Source: Prorocentrum cordatum (taxonomy: Eukaryota > Sar > Dinophyceae > Prorocentrales > Prorocentraceae). Taken from it: a stretch of DNA of 35,000 nucleotides. Every line of letters starts with the position of its first letter. Position 1 is the first letter of the stretch. The notes below the pieces were generated by a model. That model was not told the DNA's origin. It made no database searches and was given only the letters and a program-made list of their open reading frames with translations. Made by a program: the position numbers and the translations under genes. This document shows positions 26,780-35,000 of the stretch, in pieces. The stretch spans positions 291,041-326,040 of the forward strand of contig CAUYUJ010019115.1 in the NCBI GenBank assembly GCA_963575745.1, given 5' to 3'.

Positions 26780-27405
26780 GCTCCTGGGGCCCCGGCGTTC
26801 TGTCCCAAGAGAGCCCCGCGAATGCCCCGTGAGGCCCCTAGAGCGCCCCTCTGCAGCGCAAGAGGGTTCCCAGACGGCCAGAGAATGCTCCCCACTAGAT
26901 TCCACAAGGCTCCCATATGGCCTTTGGACAAAGCACGAGGTCGAACAACTATAGATATCCTCGTGTTTTTGTTCGCACTTCCTCCTGCGATCGTTTCTCC
27001 GGCCAAAAGACGCCCAACCCACTCCGAGAAGCCTCCCAAATCGTCCCCAGGGCATTTAAAGAGCTCCCAAGAGAGCCCCTACGACGGTCCTGGTGATCCT
27101 CAGGACGGCTCCAGCGACTCCAAATACGGCCGAACAGCCCCCAAAACAGCCCCAAGGGAGGCCCAACAGGACAAACTGTGAAGCGCTCCCCCCGCATCCC
27201 GCCCCCTCCACGGCCAGCAAGTTCCGAAGAAGCCTGGAGAGCTCCCAGAAAGCTCCCAAAAGAGCCCGTACGACGGCGCTGGTGATCCTCAAGACTGCTC
27301 CGGGGACTCCCAAGACGGCCAGACATCTCCGGGGACTCCAAAGACTGCTCCAGGATCTTCAAGACTCCCAGGATCCCCAAGACTGCTCTGGGGACTCCCA
27401 AGATT
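26780..27405. repeat. CCCAAGA-type array 3 with a 61-base duplication
   Basis: Imperfect units of the GACTCCCAAGACGG type, more diverged than array 2. A 61-base segment at 27061-27121 recurs at 27250-27310 with 9 differences (about 85% identity), both containing TACGACGG and CTGGTGATCCTCA. Ends at the spliced-leader relic. Confidence 0.75.
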
Positions 27406-27406
27406 C

Positions 27407-27427
27407 CCGTTGCCAGTTTGGCTCAAG
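27407..27427 (+). other. Relic of the dinoflagellate spliced leader
   Basis: The 21 bases match the conserved core of the dinoflagellate trans-spliced leader at 19 positions. The two differences are T for A at 27411 and G for T at 27416. It lies exactly at the junction between array 3 and the coding sequence of LINE copy 2, the position expected for the 5' end of a reverse-transcribed, trans-spliced mRNA. Caution: GGCTCAAGAC, its last part plus two bases, also occurs in the arrays, so chance or array origin is not excluded. Confidence 0.6.
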
Positions 27428-28395
27428 ACATCCTGACGCGCTTGAGGCGCGGGGCGGGCCCCGAGCGGGAAGACACCCTGGCGCCATGGCGTAGGGAGGT
27501 TGCAAGCGCAGCGACCGCTCGCGGAGCAGGTGCCGTGAGGACGACGCTGCGGGATACTCCAACGGCTTGGGCAAAGAGGCTCGGGCCATCGTCAAGGCAG
27601 TCAACGCCAACACCAAGCACAAGATCCAGAGCACCGAGCGCAGCATCACTAAGCTCCAGAAAAGAGATGAAGAGTGCAGATAGCAAGGCTGAGGAGGCTG
27701 CTGCCGCTGCTCGAGAGGCCCAGTCTCTTATCGACGATCACGAGGTCCGCATGCTAGTTCTCGAGGTCAACCAGAGCACTGGGGGGAGGGGAAACGGCCC
27801 ACCTGTCCCCAGGAACAGACGCCCTAGGGTATTTGTGGGGGGCTTCGGGGAGAACGTGAAGATAGCGTGTGGCGAGAACGAGCTCCAGGAGATGGTTCTG
27901 GACATTCGTCCGCGAGCCAGGGTCGCGGCATTCAGGAAGCGCCCCAACGCAGGTTTCATACAGTTCGGAAGCATCCGAGAACGTGAGTTCGACACCTCTG
28001 AGAACATGTGGGGCTTCCTCACCAAATTACTAAGAGGCAGAACTTCGAGTACAATGGGAAACGTCTTTCGCACTGGATCGACAGGACGGTGGCGGAAAGG
28101 ATCGCTTCGAAGCGTGCGTCCAAAGCGGTTCACCTCCTCAGGGTCCACATGCAGGAAAAGGTCAGCTTGGACTTGGAGAAGTACAATACCGTCGTCGATG
28201 CCGAATGGGACAAAGGGGATCGTCTGGTACGAGGCTGCCGCGGGGAACATCACACGCCTCTACGATGGCAGCCCAGAGGCACAGACCTTCCACTTGTCCA
28301 GGCAGGCGGCGTCGGCGGGCTTGGCGTTTGACTTCCAGGCCAATCTCGCGACTATCAACTTGGCTTTCGGCCGCGATGACACGGTCGACATCCAC
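27418..28395 (+). CDS. LINE copy 2: ORF1-like coiled coil and RNA-binding-like domain
   Basis: Around 27600-27770 two frames together give a coiled coil (VNANTKHKIQSTERSITKLQ, then KAEEAAAAAREAQSLIDDHE). It is followed by RPRVFVGGFGENVK (about 27820-27860), which resembles the first strand of an RNA-recognition fold. NAGFIQFGS (about 27945-27975) resembles its RNP1 strand. NMWGFLTK follows at about 28005. After a frame change, 28010-28225 reads QNFEYNGKRLSHWIDRTVAE and continues to EKYNTVVDAEWDKGDRLV. The reading then returns to the first frame for WYEAAAGNITRLYDG. The protein would bind the element RNA. The open frame starts at a TTG within the leader relic; no ATG is convincing. Confidence 0.6.
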
Positions 28396-29140
28396 GGGGA
28401 GCTGCGCATATTATCTTGGAGCGTGGAGGTGCAATTTTGCCCAGCAGCTGGAAAACGAGGTGCCGACGATTTTGTCTGGCAGCTGGACAAGGAGGTACAA
28501 TGGGGTGTATTTTCACTCCAGGAGGTTTTAGTTTTTTGTGAACGAAGCCATCACTCATCCGACGGCCACGCGGTATTCGCACAACCTCAAGGATCGGGGC
28601 AGCGACGGACGATGATCGTCGTGCATGCGCAGCTGGCTCATCTGATTTTTGCAATCGGTGAGAAGGTCCTGCTGCGTAAACGTGCGCTGGCACGGGCGAC
28701 GCCTACATTCGATTCGCGTTCGCTTGCTGCACGGACCCAATCCCAGCGCATACGAGCGAGCTGTAGATGATGTCGAATACTTGTTGTCGGTCTCGCATGT
28801 TGGACGTTATTCAGTGATAAATCTTGATGCGCAAGAAGTTGTGGGGCCCAATAGCCATGATGATGCAGAACTATTGGGGGACTTTGCTGGGGGTCCCAAG
28901 TGCAAGAAGGGCGAGTGATTCGTTCGATTTTGGGTTTCTGGGAAGCTACGCATCGTAAGCACATGCGCGCAATAGTTACCCTCTGGGATCTTCTGGGTTT
29001 GATGATTTTCTCAAGCATGACCCCAACCATATCGACTACATGTGTCTAACCTCCCCAGAAGAGCAGCACCAATGTGTAGCATGCGCGAGTGCGAAGCAAC
29101 TGACCGACCACGTGGCTCTGGTAGTCTTGGGAAAGGCCAC
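28396..29140 (+). CDS. LINE copy 2: endonuclease domain (EEP type)
   Basis: LRILSWSVEV (about 28400-28430) is the start of an exonuclease-endonuclease-phosphatase domain, where the usual WNV has become WSV. VFSLQEV (about 28507-28530) carries the catalytic glutamate. Reading GSGQRRTMIVVHAQLAHLIF and then, in another frame, VNVRWHGRRLHSIRVRLLHG covers the core strands. VINLDAQEVVG (about 28815-28850) is the D-x-N/Q segment. DPNHIDYMCL and LTDHVALVV (about 29020-29125) are the final D-Y and D-H motifs. The domain would nick target DNA to prime reverse transcription. The Asn-to-Ser change and the frame changes suggest that it is inactive. Confidence 0.65.
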
Positions 29141-29591
29141 GCCGTCCAGGTTTTCTTCGGCCGCTTCTCCAAGGACACCCAAACCTATCGGCTGGGCTGT
29201 TGCGGGCGGTTAGTATAGTAGCAAAGTCCAGGATCAGCTGGGCCTGGGAGGGCTGCCCGTTACAGGACAGGGTCCACCTTTGGCCCTCCATATCTATGTA
29301 TATGGTTTTTGCGTTTCGAAGCGACTGCGACGGAGGACTATCTCTGCTGGTTGTGGGTTCGTGGCTTTCGACTTTGTCACCGTTGCTTACAGCATTTTGC
29401 CCAGTTATCCTTGATCGGTCTAGTTCAGTATTCGTTCGGGCCACAACTCGTGCGATGCGAACAGCGCTGCTGAACTGTCGGTTGTAATCGAAAGGTTGTT
29501 TCGGATGCTCGCCGACCGCCTTGTCCACGGCGCGGCGCAACTGCCCACTGGTGATCCGGCACTCATCCGCTAACGCAACCATCGGAAAGAC
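29141..29591. other. No recognised gene after the endonuclease
   Basis: Frames on both strands are short or interrupted. A minus-strand frame of 178 codons (29582-29046) overlaps the end of the endonuclease and is probably a shadow. This segment may be the degraded linker of LINE copy 2. Confidence 0.35.
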
Positions 29592-29966
29592 TTGTGGCAG
29601 CCAGACCTGGCGACCGCGCCGCTCCTCGAGGGCGGCCCCGCACGTGCGACGTACGCGGCGTGGGTTGACGCCGCAGCAAGAGCTGGCCGCTGGGCCTGCG
29701 ACTGCAGCCTCGCAGCCTTGTCCGCCAGGGTGGAACGGGGGCTTGCTATCTTGTGCTGGCGCGAATCGAAGTGGATCAAACGTTGGGTGATCTCTCGGCC
29801 TGACGTGCCGGGCCTACTCAAGAAGCGGAACGAGGCGTACAGTCTACCACCAGTGCCACTTCTGCTGGAGGACGGGCACTGCACCGCGTTCAAAGGACAG
29901 GCAGGCCAATTGGATTGGCCAATGGAGCGGGCCAGCCCTCCATCGGCAAACGCCCCGCCAGCATAA
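29592..29966 (+). CDS. Unrecognised reading frame, 124 codons
   Basis: Protein-like composition with a Trp/Arg-rich middle (SLAALSARVERGLAILCWRE; SKWIKRWVISRPDVPGLLKK). No known domain was recognised. Its position after a LINE endonuclease suggests that it could be part of the linker between endonuclease and reverse transcriptase, but no sequence motif supports this. A minus-strand frame overlaps nearly the whole stretch and cannot be excluded. Confidence 0.25.
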   Translation: MWQPDLATAPLLEGGPARATYAAWVDAAARAGRWACDCSLAALSARVERGLAILCWRESKWIKRWVISRPDVPGLLKKRNEAYSLPPVPLLLEDGHCTAFKGQAGQLDWPMERASPPSANAPPA

Positions 29967-30067
29967 CTATGCGCAGGTGCCAGCGACCAGGGGCCCGACG
30001 GGTGGATGCAGGGACAGTCTAGTGACGACGACGGTGCGCAGGTGCAGCGGCGCGACGCCATTGGGAT

Positions 30068-30970
30068 TTGCGACAGCGCCACGCAGGTGCGACGACGGTG
30101 CTTGCGACGACAGCGACGTGCAGGTACGACGACACGACGACGGCAGTGTGCAGGGTGATGGTGGGAAGGGCCCTATGTGCGGCGGGGGGCAGCAAATGGG
30201 GGCGGCGGCGCAGGGGAGGGGCCGCGAGCATCCGCAGCTGGGTTGCCGAGACTGCCGCTTCCACTGCGGCCGGGCGGGCGAGGGCGCGACTGCGTGTCAA
30301 GGCGCCTCCTGGGCCAGTGGAGGCTGCGCCTGCTCTGGCTTCTGTAGGCCGGAGGAGGTCGCAGAAGGGGCCGGCGTCGGTTGCAACGACTCGCGCGGCT
30401 GCGCTGGCAGACGTGGCACATGACTCAGTGGGCCCAGAGACCTCGGAGCTGGCGCCGACGATCGCGAACCCTGAGAGGTGGCGCAGGAATAAAAGGCTTG
30501 ATTCGCACCGCGGCGGCCGAGCGCCGCGTCAGGGGGAAGCAGCGACGGTGGGCGTGCCCAGCTCTTGTCCCTTACCCGAACGCTGGCCCGTCGCCAATGC
30601 AGTGCGCCTGCGTGGCGGATTCGAGGACCAAAGCCAGCAGGCGGTGATCGAGAAAAGGCGCAAACACTTTGCGCGAGGGCACCCAGGAGTGCCAGCGGCG
30701 CAGTTCCATCGCCGTCAGCGCACCAATTTGTACGCACCACGGTCGGAAGATGATATTCCAGCCTCCCTGGGGCCAGAGCGGCCGGCGGTAGTGCCAAACC
30801 CAGCGCGCCTCATGGAGTGGAAGTGCTATAGAGGTGGAGTGTCAGACGAGCAGGCAACGGTGCACGGTTGGGCCTGCGCTAAGCAGGGCCAGACGGCAGG
30901 TCACCGCAGGTGGGAGGCGAACCAGAAACGATTCCAAGCGGAAGGACGCCCCGACGCCTGGGCACGTTGA
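30068..30970 (+). CDS. Unrecognised reading frame, 300 codons
   Basis: An open plus-strand frame. The first 150 codons are Arg/Ala/Gly-rich and could be composition-driven. The later part is more varied (LRGGFEDQSQQAVIEKRRKH; FHRRQRTNLYAPRSEDDIPA; ARLMEWKCYRGGVSDEQATV) and ends 240 bases before the endonuclease frame of LINE copy 3. It could be the N-terminal or ORF1-like part of that LINE, by position. No domain was recognised. Confidence 0.3.
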   Translation: MRQRHAGATTVLATTATCRYDDTTTAVCRVMVGRALCAAGGSKWGRRRRGGAASIRSWVAETAASTAAGRARARLRVKAPPGPVEAAPALASVGRRRSQKGPASVATTRAAALADVAHDSVGPETSELAPTIANPERWRRNKRLDSHRGGRAPRQGEAATVGVPSSCPLPERWPVANAVRLRGGFEDQSQQAVIEKRRKHFARGHPGVPAAQFHRRQRTNLYAPRSEDDIPASLGPERPAVVPNPARLMEWKCYRGGVSDEQATVHGWACAKQGQTAGHRRWEANQKRFQAEGRPDAWAR

Positions 30971-31209
30971 CGGGGCCGGCGGGGCGCTCTTGGAGCGCGC
31001 TCGCCTCGCTTGCACTGTCTCCGGGGCGGCGCTGCGAGCGACGCGGGCGCGGAGAGCTGGGGGGGCGGGGCCCTGGCCCCAACTGCCCAGCGGCCAGCGC
31101 CTTGCACAATGTGCTCCTGCAGTGTTCGGAGCGAGGCTGGGGCGTGGCAGGCGGCGCGGATGGTTGACAACGACGGGGTGGACATCAATGCGTCAATAAT
31201 TATTGGGAC

Positions 31210-31764
31210 TTGCTGGTTCTACGGTGCGGTCGTTTTCAATGCGTCACTACGGCGTGCAACAATGGTTACCGGGCATATCGTGTGCCAGGTAGTTCTGGCC
31301 CTTGCGGGTCGCGGGGCGGCGTGGTAGCACCGGCGAGGCGCACTCTACGGTTGCGGCGCCACTTGCAGGGAGGTGGGGTTCATGGTCAGGTTCTGGCTAC
31401 GCTGGTGGAGGGTGTAGTTGTGTTCAATCTATGGGAGGCGCCTGTTGCAAAGGCGGACCGTGTGATGCGCGTTGTCAGTGGCTTCGCGAATGCAGGCGGC
31501 GTGGTTTCTTGGGCGGCTATTGGGGGTTGGAACGCGGTGCTGGCGGAAGTACTTGTGCCGAGGGAACACTGCCAACGCGCGATGGTACGCGATGGGCAGG
31601 GCAACCCCCTACCTGCGAGATGGGGCACCTCGCGGTGCATCGACTACGCTGTGGTGTACAACTGCGATGTAAGTGTTCGGGGCTTTGACGGGAGGGCGGC
31701 GGCGGACCGCAGGGTCACGGTATTCGGAGCTGGCCTATGTCGGCGGCCCCTGTGTGTCGAGTAG
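31210..31764 (+). CDS. LINE copy 3: endonuclease domain (EEP type)
   Basis: One frame carries YRVPGSSGPCGSRGGVVAPA, like the region before the first core strands. GQVLATLVEGVVVFNLWEAP follows, matching the G-x-V-L-x-x-x-x-x-G-x-x-x-x-N-x-Y-x-P pattern. WAAIGGWNAVLAEV (31511-31550) is the GDWN motif, with the aspartate replaced by glycine. RWGTSRCIDYAVVY (31620-31665) is the I-D-Y segment that precedes the final D-H motif, of which only AADRRVTVF is left. The fold is of the apurinic-endonuclease family, used by LINEs to nick target DNA. The lost aspartate suggests that the enzyme is dead. Confidence 0.65.
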   Translation: MLVLRCGRFQCVTTACNNGYRAYRVPGSSGPCGSRGGVVAPARRTLRLRRHLQGGGVHGQVLATLVEGVVVFNLWEAPVAKADRVMRVVSGFANAGGVVSWAAIGGWNAVLAEVLVPREHCQRAMVRDGQGNPLPARWGTSRCIDYAVVYNCDVSVRGFDGRAAADRRVTVFGAGLCRRPLCVE

Positions 31765-31785
31765 GAGCTGGGCAGGCGCCGGCGC

Positions 31786-32360
31786 GTGGGCGAACTGGGC
31801 GGTGTCGACGAGGGGCGTTGGCCGGACGCGATACGGAAACAATGGGACCAATGCGAACACATGTGGAGGGATGTTGTGCACGACGCGTTCTCCATTGAGG
31901 GAACGTCGGGCGCGGGGCATTGGGTGGGCGACCTGTGGCGGCAGTTTTCTGTTGCTTTAGAGACGACAGGGGGGCGGGCCCGGCTCGTGCCGCGGGGGGC
32001 CCTGCAGGCCGAGGCGGGCGGGCCAGGACTGGAGGAACATGACGACGGCAGGAGGCGCTACAATAGCAACGCGCGTATGTCACGGCATGCCCCTGCTGGG
32101 TGTCACAAGGGGGAGGTCAAGCTCGAGCGCAAGCAGATGCTGGCCAACTGCGTGGACCCACAGCCGTCATTTGAGGAGAGCCAACTCATGAATCTCCAAC
32201 GGGCTGCTTTACCTGGCGCGCCGCGGCCAGGGGAGGGAGGAAGAGTCCTGTATGCTACAATAGCGCCCGCGTGCAGCGGCAGTTCGCCTACGACTACCAG
32301 TGGGCGAAGGTGTGGAACAGTGGAAGGAGCTACGACGGGGCGCGGAGATCACGGGTAGGG
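31786..32360 (+). CDS. LINE copy 3: linker after endonuclease
   Basis: A 190-codon frame with WPDAIRKQWDQCEHMWRDVV and then WVGDLWRQFSVALETTGG. This is a Trp-rich helical region of the type that lies between endonuclease and reverse transcriptase in this LINE group. It starts 22 bases after the endonuclease frame ends and in a different phase. The latter half is less convincing. No catalytic function is expected. Confidence 0.45.
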
Positions 32361-32639
32361 CGGGGCCAGGAACGGGCAGCACGGTTACGACGTTGGGAGA
32401 CTGGGCCCTGGAATGGACGCCGACGGGTGCGCAATTATTTGCACGGAGATGCGCCCGTGCGGGGCGCGCCGCTGCACGGCGACGCTAGCGCCGCCCCTGG
32501 TGCGACCGCCGCCGCCGCGAGCGCAGAGGGGGCGCTGCAGCTGCTTACGAAACGGTGGCGCCAAATCTGGGACCGAGATGTCCCAGACAGGTGGAGAGAC
32601 AAACTGCGGGCGTGGACCAAGCGGCTCCTGCAACGGGAT

Positions 32640-32990
32640 TGGGGCGACCGCGACGTATTTGATGTGCGTGGCGCAATGGGCCGACAGCGGGGCGCGGCGG
32701 CAGGTGCCGACGGATGGTTTGGAACAGAGGTGGCTGGCCCTGGTGGCATTGCGGCCCCGGCCGTCGCCGCGGTGTTCGACGCCTTCGAGATGGCAGAGGC
32801 CCCCCCGAGTCCGCGGTCGGAGGCGCAACAGATCCACCTCCTGAGGAGGGGCCGCCGGCGGGGGGAGGGGCCGCCCCGGTCTCGCAGCTCCGACCGATCA
32901 TGGTGTTCAGCTCGTGGTACAGGGTCTGGGCCACCTCCGTTGGCCTCCAGCAGCTCCCTCCCAGCGGTTTCGAACAGCTCTTAGAAACGC
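32640..32990 (+). CDS. LINE copy 3: reverse transcriptase fingers
   Basis: GRQRGAAAGADGWFGTEVAG (about 32676-32735) matches the A-A-G-P-D-G-W motif at the start of the RT. AAVFDAFEMAEAPP follows. After a frame change near 32800 the reading continues to QLRPIMVFSSWYRVWATSVG (about 32887-32946), the R-P-I-x-V-x-S-x-x-Y-R-x-W-A motif of the fingers. The domain should run on to motif A within about 250 bases, but instead the TG repeat starts at 33137, so it is interrupted or truncated here. Confidence 0.65.
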
Positions 32991-33136
32991 TATCTGATTG
33001 GACAAAAACCGCGCCCTGCACCTTGTGGCGCGTCTCGCGCGGCAGTGCGCGCAGAAAACAGCTGGCCAATCCAGCTACGGGACCCCAGGAACGCTGCTTC
33101 TGCGCCCGCTCCCTTGCCGAACGTGTCACGAGAGTT

Positions 33137-33312
<176 letters not shown>

Positions 33313-33375
33313 TTGTTTCCATTCATCTCGGGCCGCTTCCATCTCCTCCCCGTATTCGCTCTCTATCGCCGCACC

Positions 33376-33480
33376 AGCTCCTGCTGTTGCTGCTGGAGCT
33401 GCTGCCGCTGCTGCTGGAGCCGCGCTGCTGCTGTTGCTGCTTCTGGAGCTGCTGCTGTTGCTTCTTCCCATGCTCCTCGA
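33376..33480. repeat. CTG-rich imperfect trinucleotide repeat
   Basis: CTG, CTGTTG and GAGCTG units on the plus strand, encoding leucine runs, or glutamine runs on the minus strand. Together with the TG tract it separates the two halves of the LINE copy 3 reverse transcriptase. Confidence 0.85.
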
Positions 33481-33659
33481 TCTGCAGCTGCTGCTGCCGA
33501 TGTTTCTGGCGCGACTCGAGGCGCCGTCAGGGTCGTCGCGCAGGCGGCGCGCCTGGAAGCAAGGGGCAGCAGCAAGCGCATTCTGACCGCTGGTATTCGT
33601 GGGCGCGACGCGCGGCAGTCCTTCCCGCCATCGGTGCCGAGGTCACGTCATCACGTCAT

Positions 33660-34515
33660 CGCGCGTGCTGGTGCGCGCTGAGGTGGGGCTTGTCTGCCAA
33701 ATACAATGAGGGCGTCTACCAAATCGAGCATCTAGCCGGGATCCGCATGGATTGCCCTCGCGTTCTTCCTGGTCCGGGTGTTTTGCGCCAGCGCCAGGCG
33801 CCGCCGAACCGACTGCGTCGTCGACCTTTTGATTTTTCGTTTTTACCAGTTGTGCCAGAATTCCCCCCGCTTCGGGGCGCCGAACCTTGGGGCCGGTGGA
33901 CTGGAAGGCCAGCCCGCGGACTGGATCGAGCACCCGTGCTGGGACTCGCTTGGCAGGCTCGCAGCGCTGCTGAGCGAGCGAGGCCGACCGGGGGCTCATG
34001 CCGCGTTTCTGGAGCCGCGCCGGGGCCGCGCTGCCCTCGCGGCGGCCGCGCTGCCCGCCTGGGGAATGACGACTTTTGAGCCGTCTTGTCGGTTGCTTAC
34101 CGCGTGTGGGTGAAGCGGCCCGCGGCTGCCGTTGCCCATCGGCCGGTGGCGGGTGCGGCCCCTGGCCGCGGGGCTCCGAGGGGAGCTTGCCCGGGCCGGG
34201 CTTGGGCGCGCCGATTTGTTCTTCGTCCTGTCGCCCGATCTTGAAGGGCGCTTCGGCCGCCTTGTTTTGCGCGGTGTGCGTGCTCCTGCGATGTCTCTGG
34301 GATTATCTACGCATGCATTCGTGCGATCATTAACTACCAACGGCTTGCGCGCATCGTGTTCGTTTGCAACGAGCCATGTGATGCTTTGGTTGTCGAGTAA
34401 TATTGCTGCTGGAATGCCGCGGCGGTGCTCTCTGGCATGCTTTCTGCGTGCCATTGCATCCGTTATTTGGCGCCTATTGGTGGCCCGTGTTTTTTCCGGG
34501 CGCAGCGCGCTATTC
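33660..34515 (+). CDS. LINE copy 3: degraded reverse transcriptase palm
   Basis: The most convincing part is 34290-34515: LGLSTHAFVRSLTTNGLRAS and then NIAAGMPRRCSLACFLRAIA, which resembles motif B with its G-I-x-A-G-x-x-x-S pattern. At about 34508-34535 the reading continues to YSDSGDQFIV, possibly motif C with its aspartates altered. The part upstream (33660-34100) has no clear motif A. The identification rests on motif order and on the C-terminal region that follows; each piece alone is weak. Confidence 0.4.
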
Positions 34516-35000
34516 TGATTCGGGCGACCAGTTCATCGTGGCCAAGTGTTCGGAGGAGCTCTCTGCCGCTTCCGAGGCCTCGCAGTTGATCGACCTCTCG
34601 ATTCGCCCAGGCCCGAAATTATCGATATGTGCTCGCGGCGCGCTGGTGGCTCTCGGCTCCAAGGTGTCCGCGTGCGACGACGCAGCGCTTGCCCGCGTCG
34701 CCTATCGCGAGACCTTCCGATGCCCCAGGATCGAGTTCGCGGTGGGCCAGGCCGTGGCCGCGCCAGTCGCTGAACGGAGGCTTCGCGTCTATCGGGGTCG
34801 GTCCCAGGTGGCCAAGTTTCTGCCGTGTGCACGCCGCGGCGCTTGCGTCTTGGACGCTGCTGCCGCGCTTTGGTGCGATGCTGGCTACGCGTTGGCGCGT
34901 TCTCATATGATTTCGGCTTCCTCGTGGGCGGCTTCCGCTCTCATGGGTCAATGCAACGCTGGAGCCACTGAGCGGCGATCCTGGCCCATGACTCGCGTCT
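34516..35000 (+). CDS. LINE copy 3: C-terminal RT region, cut by window edge
   Basis: One frame stays open to the end of the window. CSEELSAASEASQLIDLSIR and then LVALGSKVSACDDAALARVA match the thumb region where the S-K-x-x-x-x-S segment follows the palm. GQAVAAPVAERRLRVYRGRS and QVAKFLPCARRGACVLD match the Arg/Lys-rich helices after it. LWCDAGYALARSH is the counterpart of the F-x-x-G-x-x-P-x-x-x-Y-G segment. No zinc-binding tail is seen before the edge. The protein continues to the right of 35000. Confidence 0.5.

Larger units (their letters stand above)
27407..29140 (+). mobile_element. LINE copy 2: 5' half (ORF1-like and endonuclease)
   Basis: The 5' half of a non-LTR element is present: a coiled coil, an RNA-recognition-like domain and an endonuclease, in the order seen in dinoflagellate LINE proteins. 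No reverse transcriptase follows before about 31 kb, so the copy is either 3'-truncated or continues in degraded form through 29150-30970. At least two frame changes are needed. The spliced-leader relic marks its 5' end. Confidence 0.65.

Overview
The window looks like nuclear DNA of a dinoflagellate. It is GC-rich, full of simple repeats and degraded retroelements, and shows hallmarks of that group: non-LTR retroelement proteins of the dinoflagellate type, a DIRS-like tyrosine-recombinase retroelement, single pentatricopeptide (PPR) repeats of the SACEKG type, and a near-match (19 of 21 bases) to the dinoflagellate trans-spliced leader at 27407-27427. The composition would fit a GC-rich genus such as Prorocentrum, but species cannot be settled from the sequence. 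No bacterial operon, CRISPR array, rRNA or tRNA was seen.

Layout. 1-1648: no recognisable gene. 1649-10279 (minus): one very long protein-coding trace of about 8.6 kb with no visible introns, broken into many frames. Its middle encodes a superfamily 1 helicase of the Upf1-like type (Walker A, DEAG, GDPKQLPP, a YR motif and motifs Va and VI all visible). Many frame changes fall on or next to runs of G on the plus strand, including two runs of exactly 18 G. 10853-15100 (plus): a degraded LINE with an ORF1-like start, an endonuclease tail, a reverse transcriptase with an intact FADD, and a C-terminal Cys/His region. Its catalytic motif A is split by a 323-bp MITE-like element with inverted ends and a short target duplication. 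15225-17685: a CTC tract, a degenerate CCCAAGACGG-type array, CAG-rich DNA, a PPR relic and a GAG tract.

18185-24440 (minus): a DIRS-like retroelement with a truncated reverse transcriptase, an RNase H, cysteine-rich proteins and an unbroken 822-codon tyrosine recombinase. Its upstream side is cut off by a second, larger CCCAAGACGG array (24441-25690). 25691-26150: repeats that form hairpins. 26577-26730: a single PPR repeat. 26780-27405: a third array. 27407-29140: the 5' half of a second LINE (coiled coil, RNA-binding-like domain, endonuclease), starting at the spliced-leader relic. 29592-30970: two unrecognised reading frames. 31210-35000: a third LINE (endonuclease, linker, reverse transcriptase) whose RT is split by a TG / poly-G / CTG repeat block; it runs off the right edge.

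The window reads as a nested graveyard of retroelements beside one unexplained giant helicase gene. Most protein-coding traces here are frame-broken, so they are annotated as relics. The DIRS recombinase is the best candidate for an intact product.
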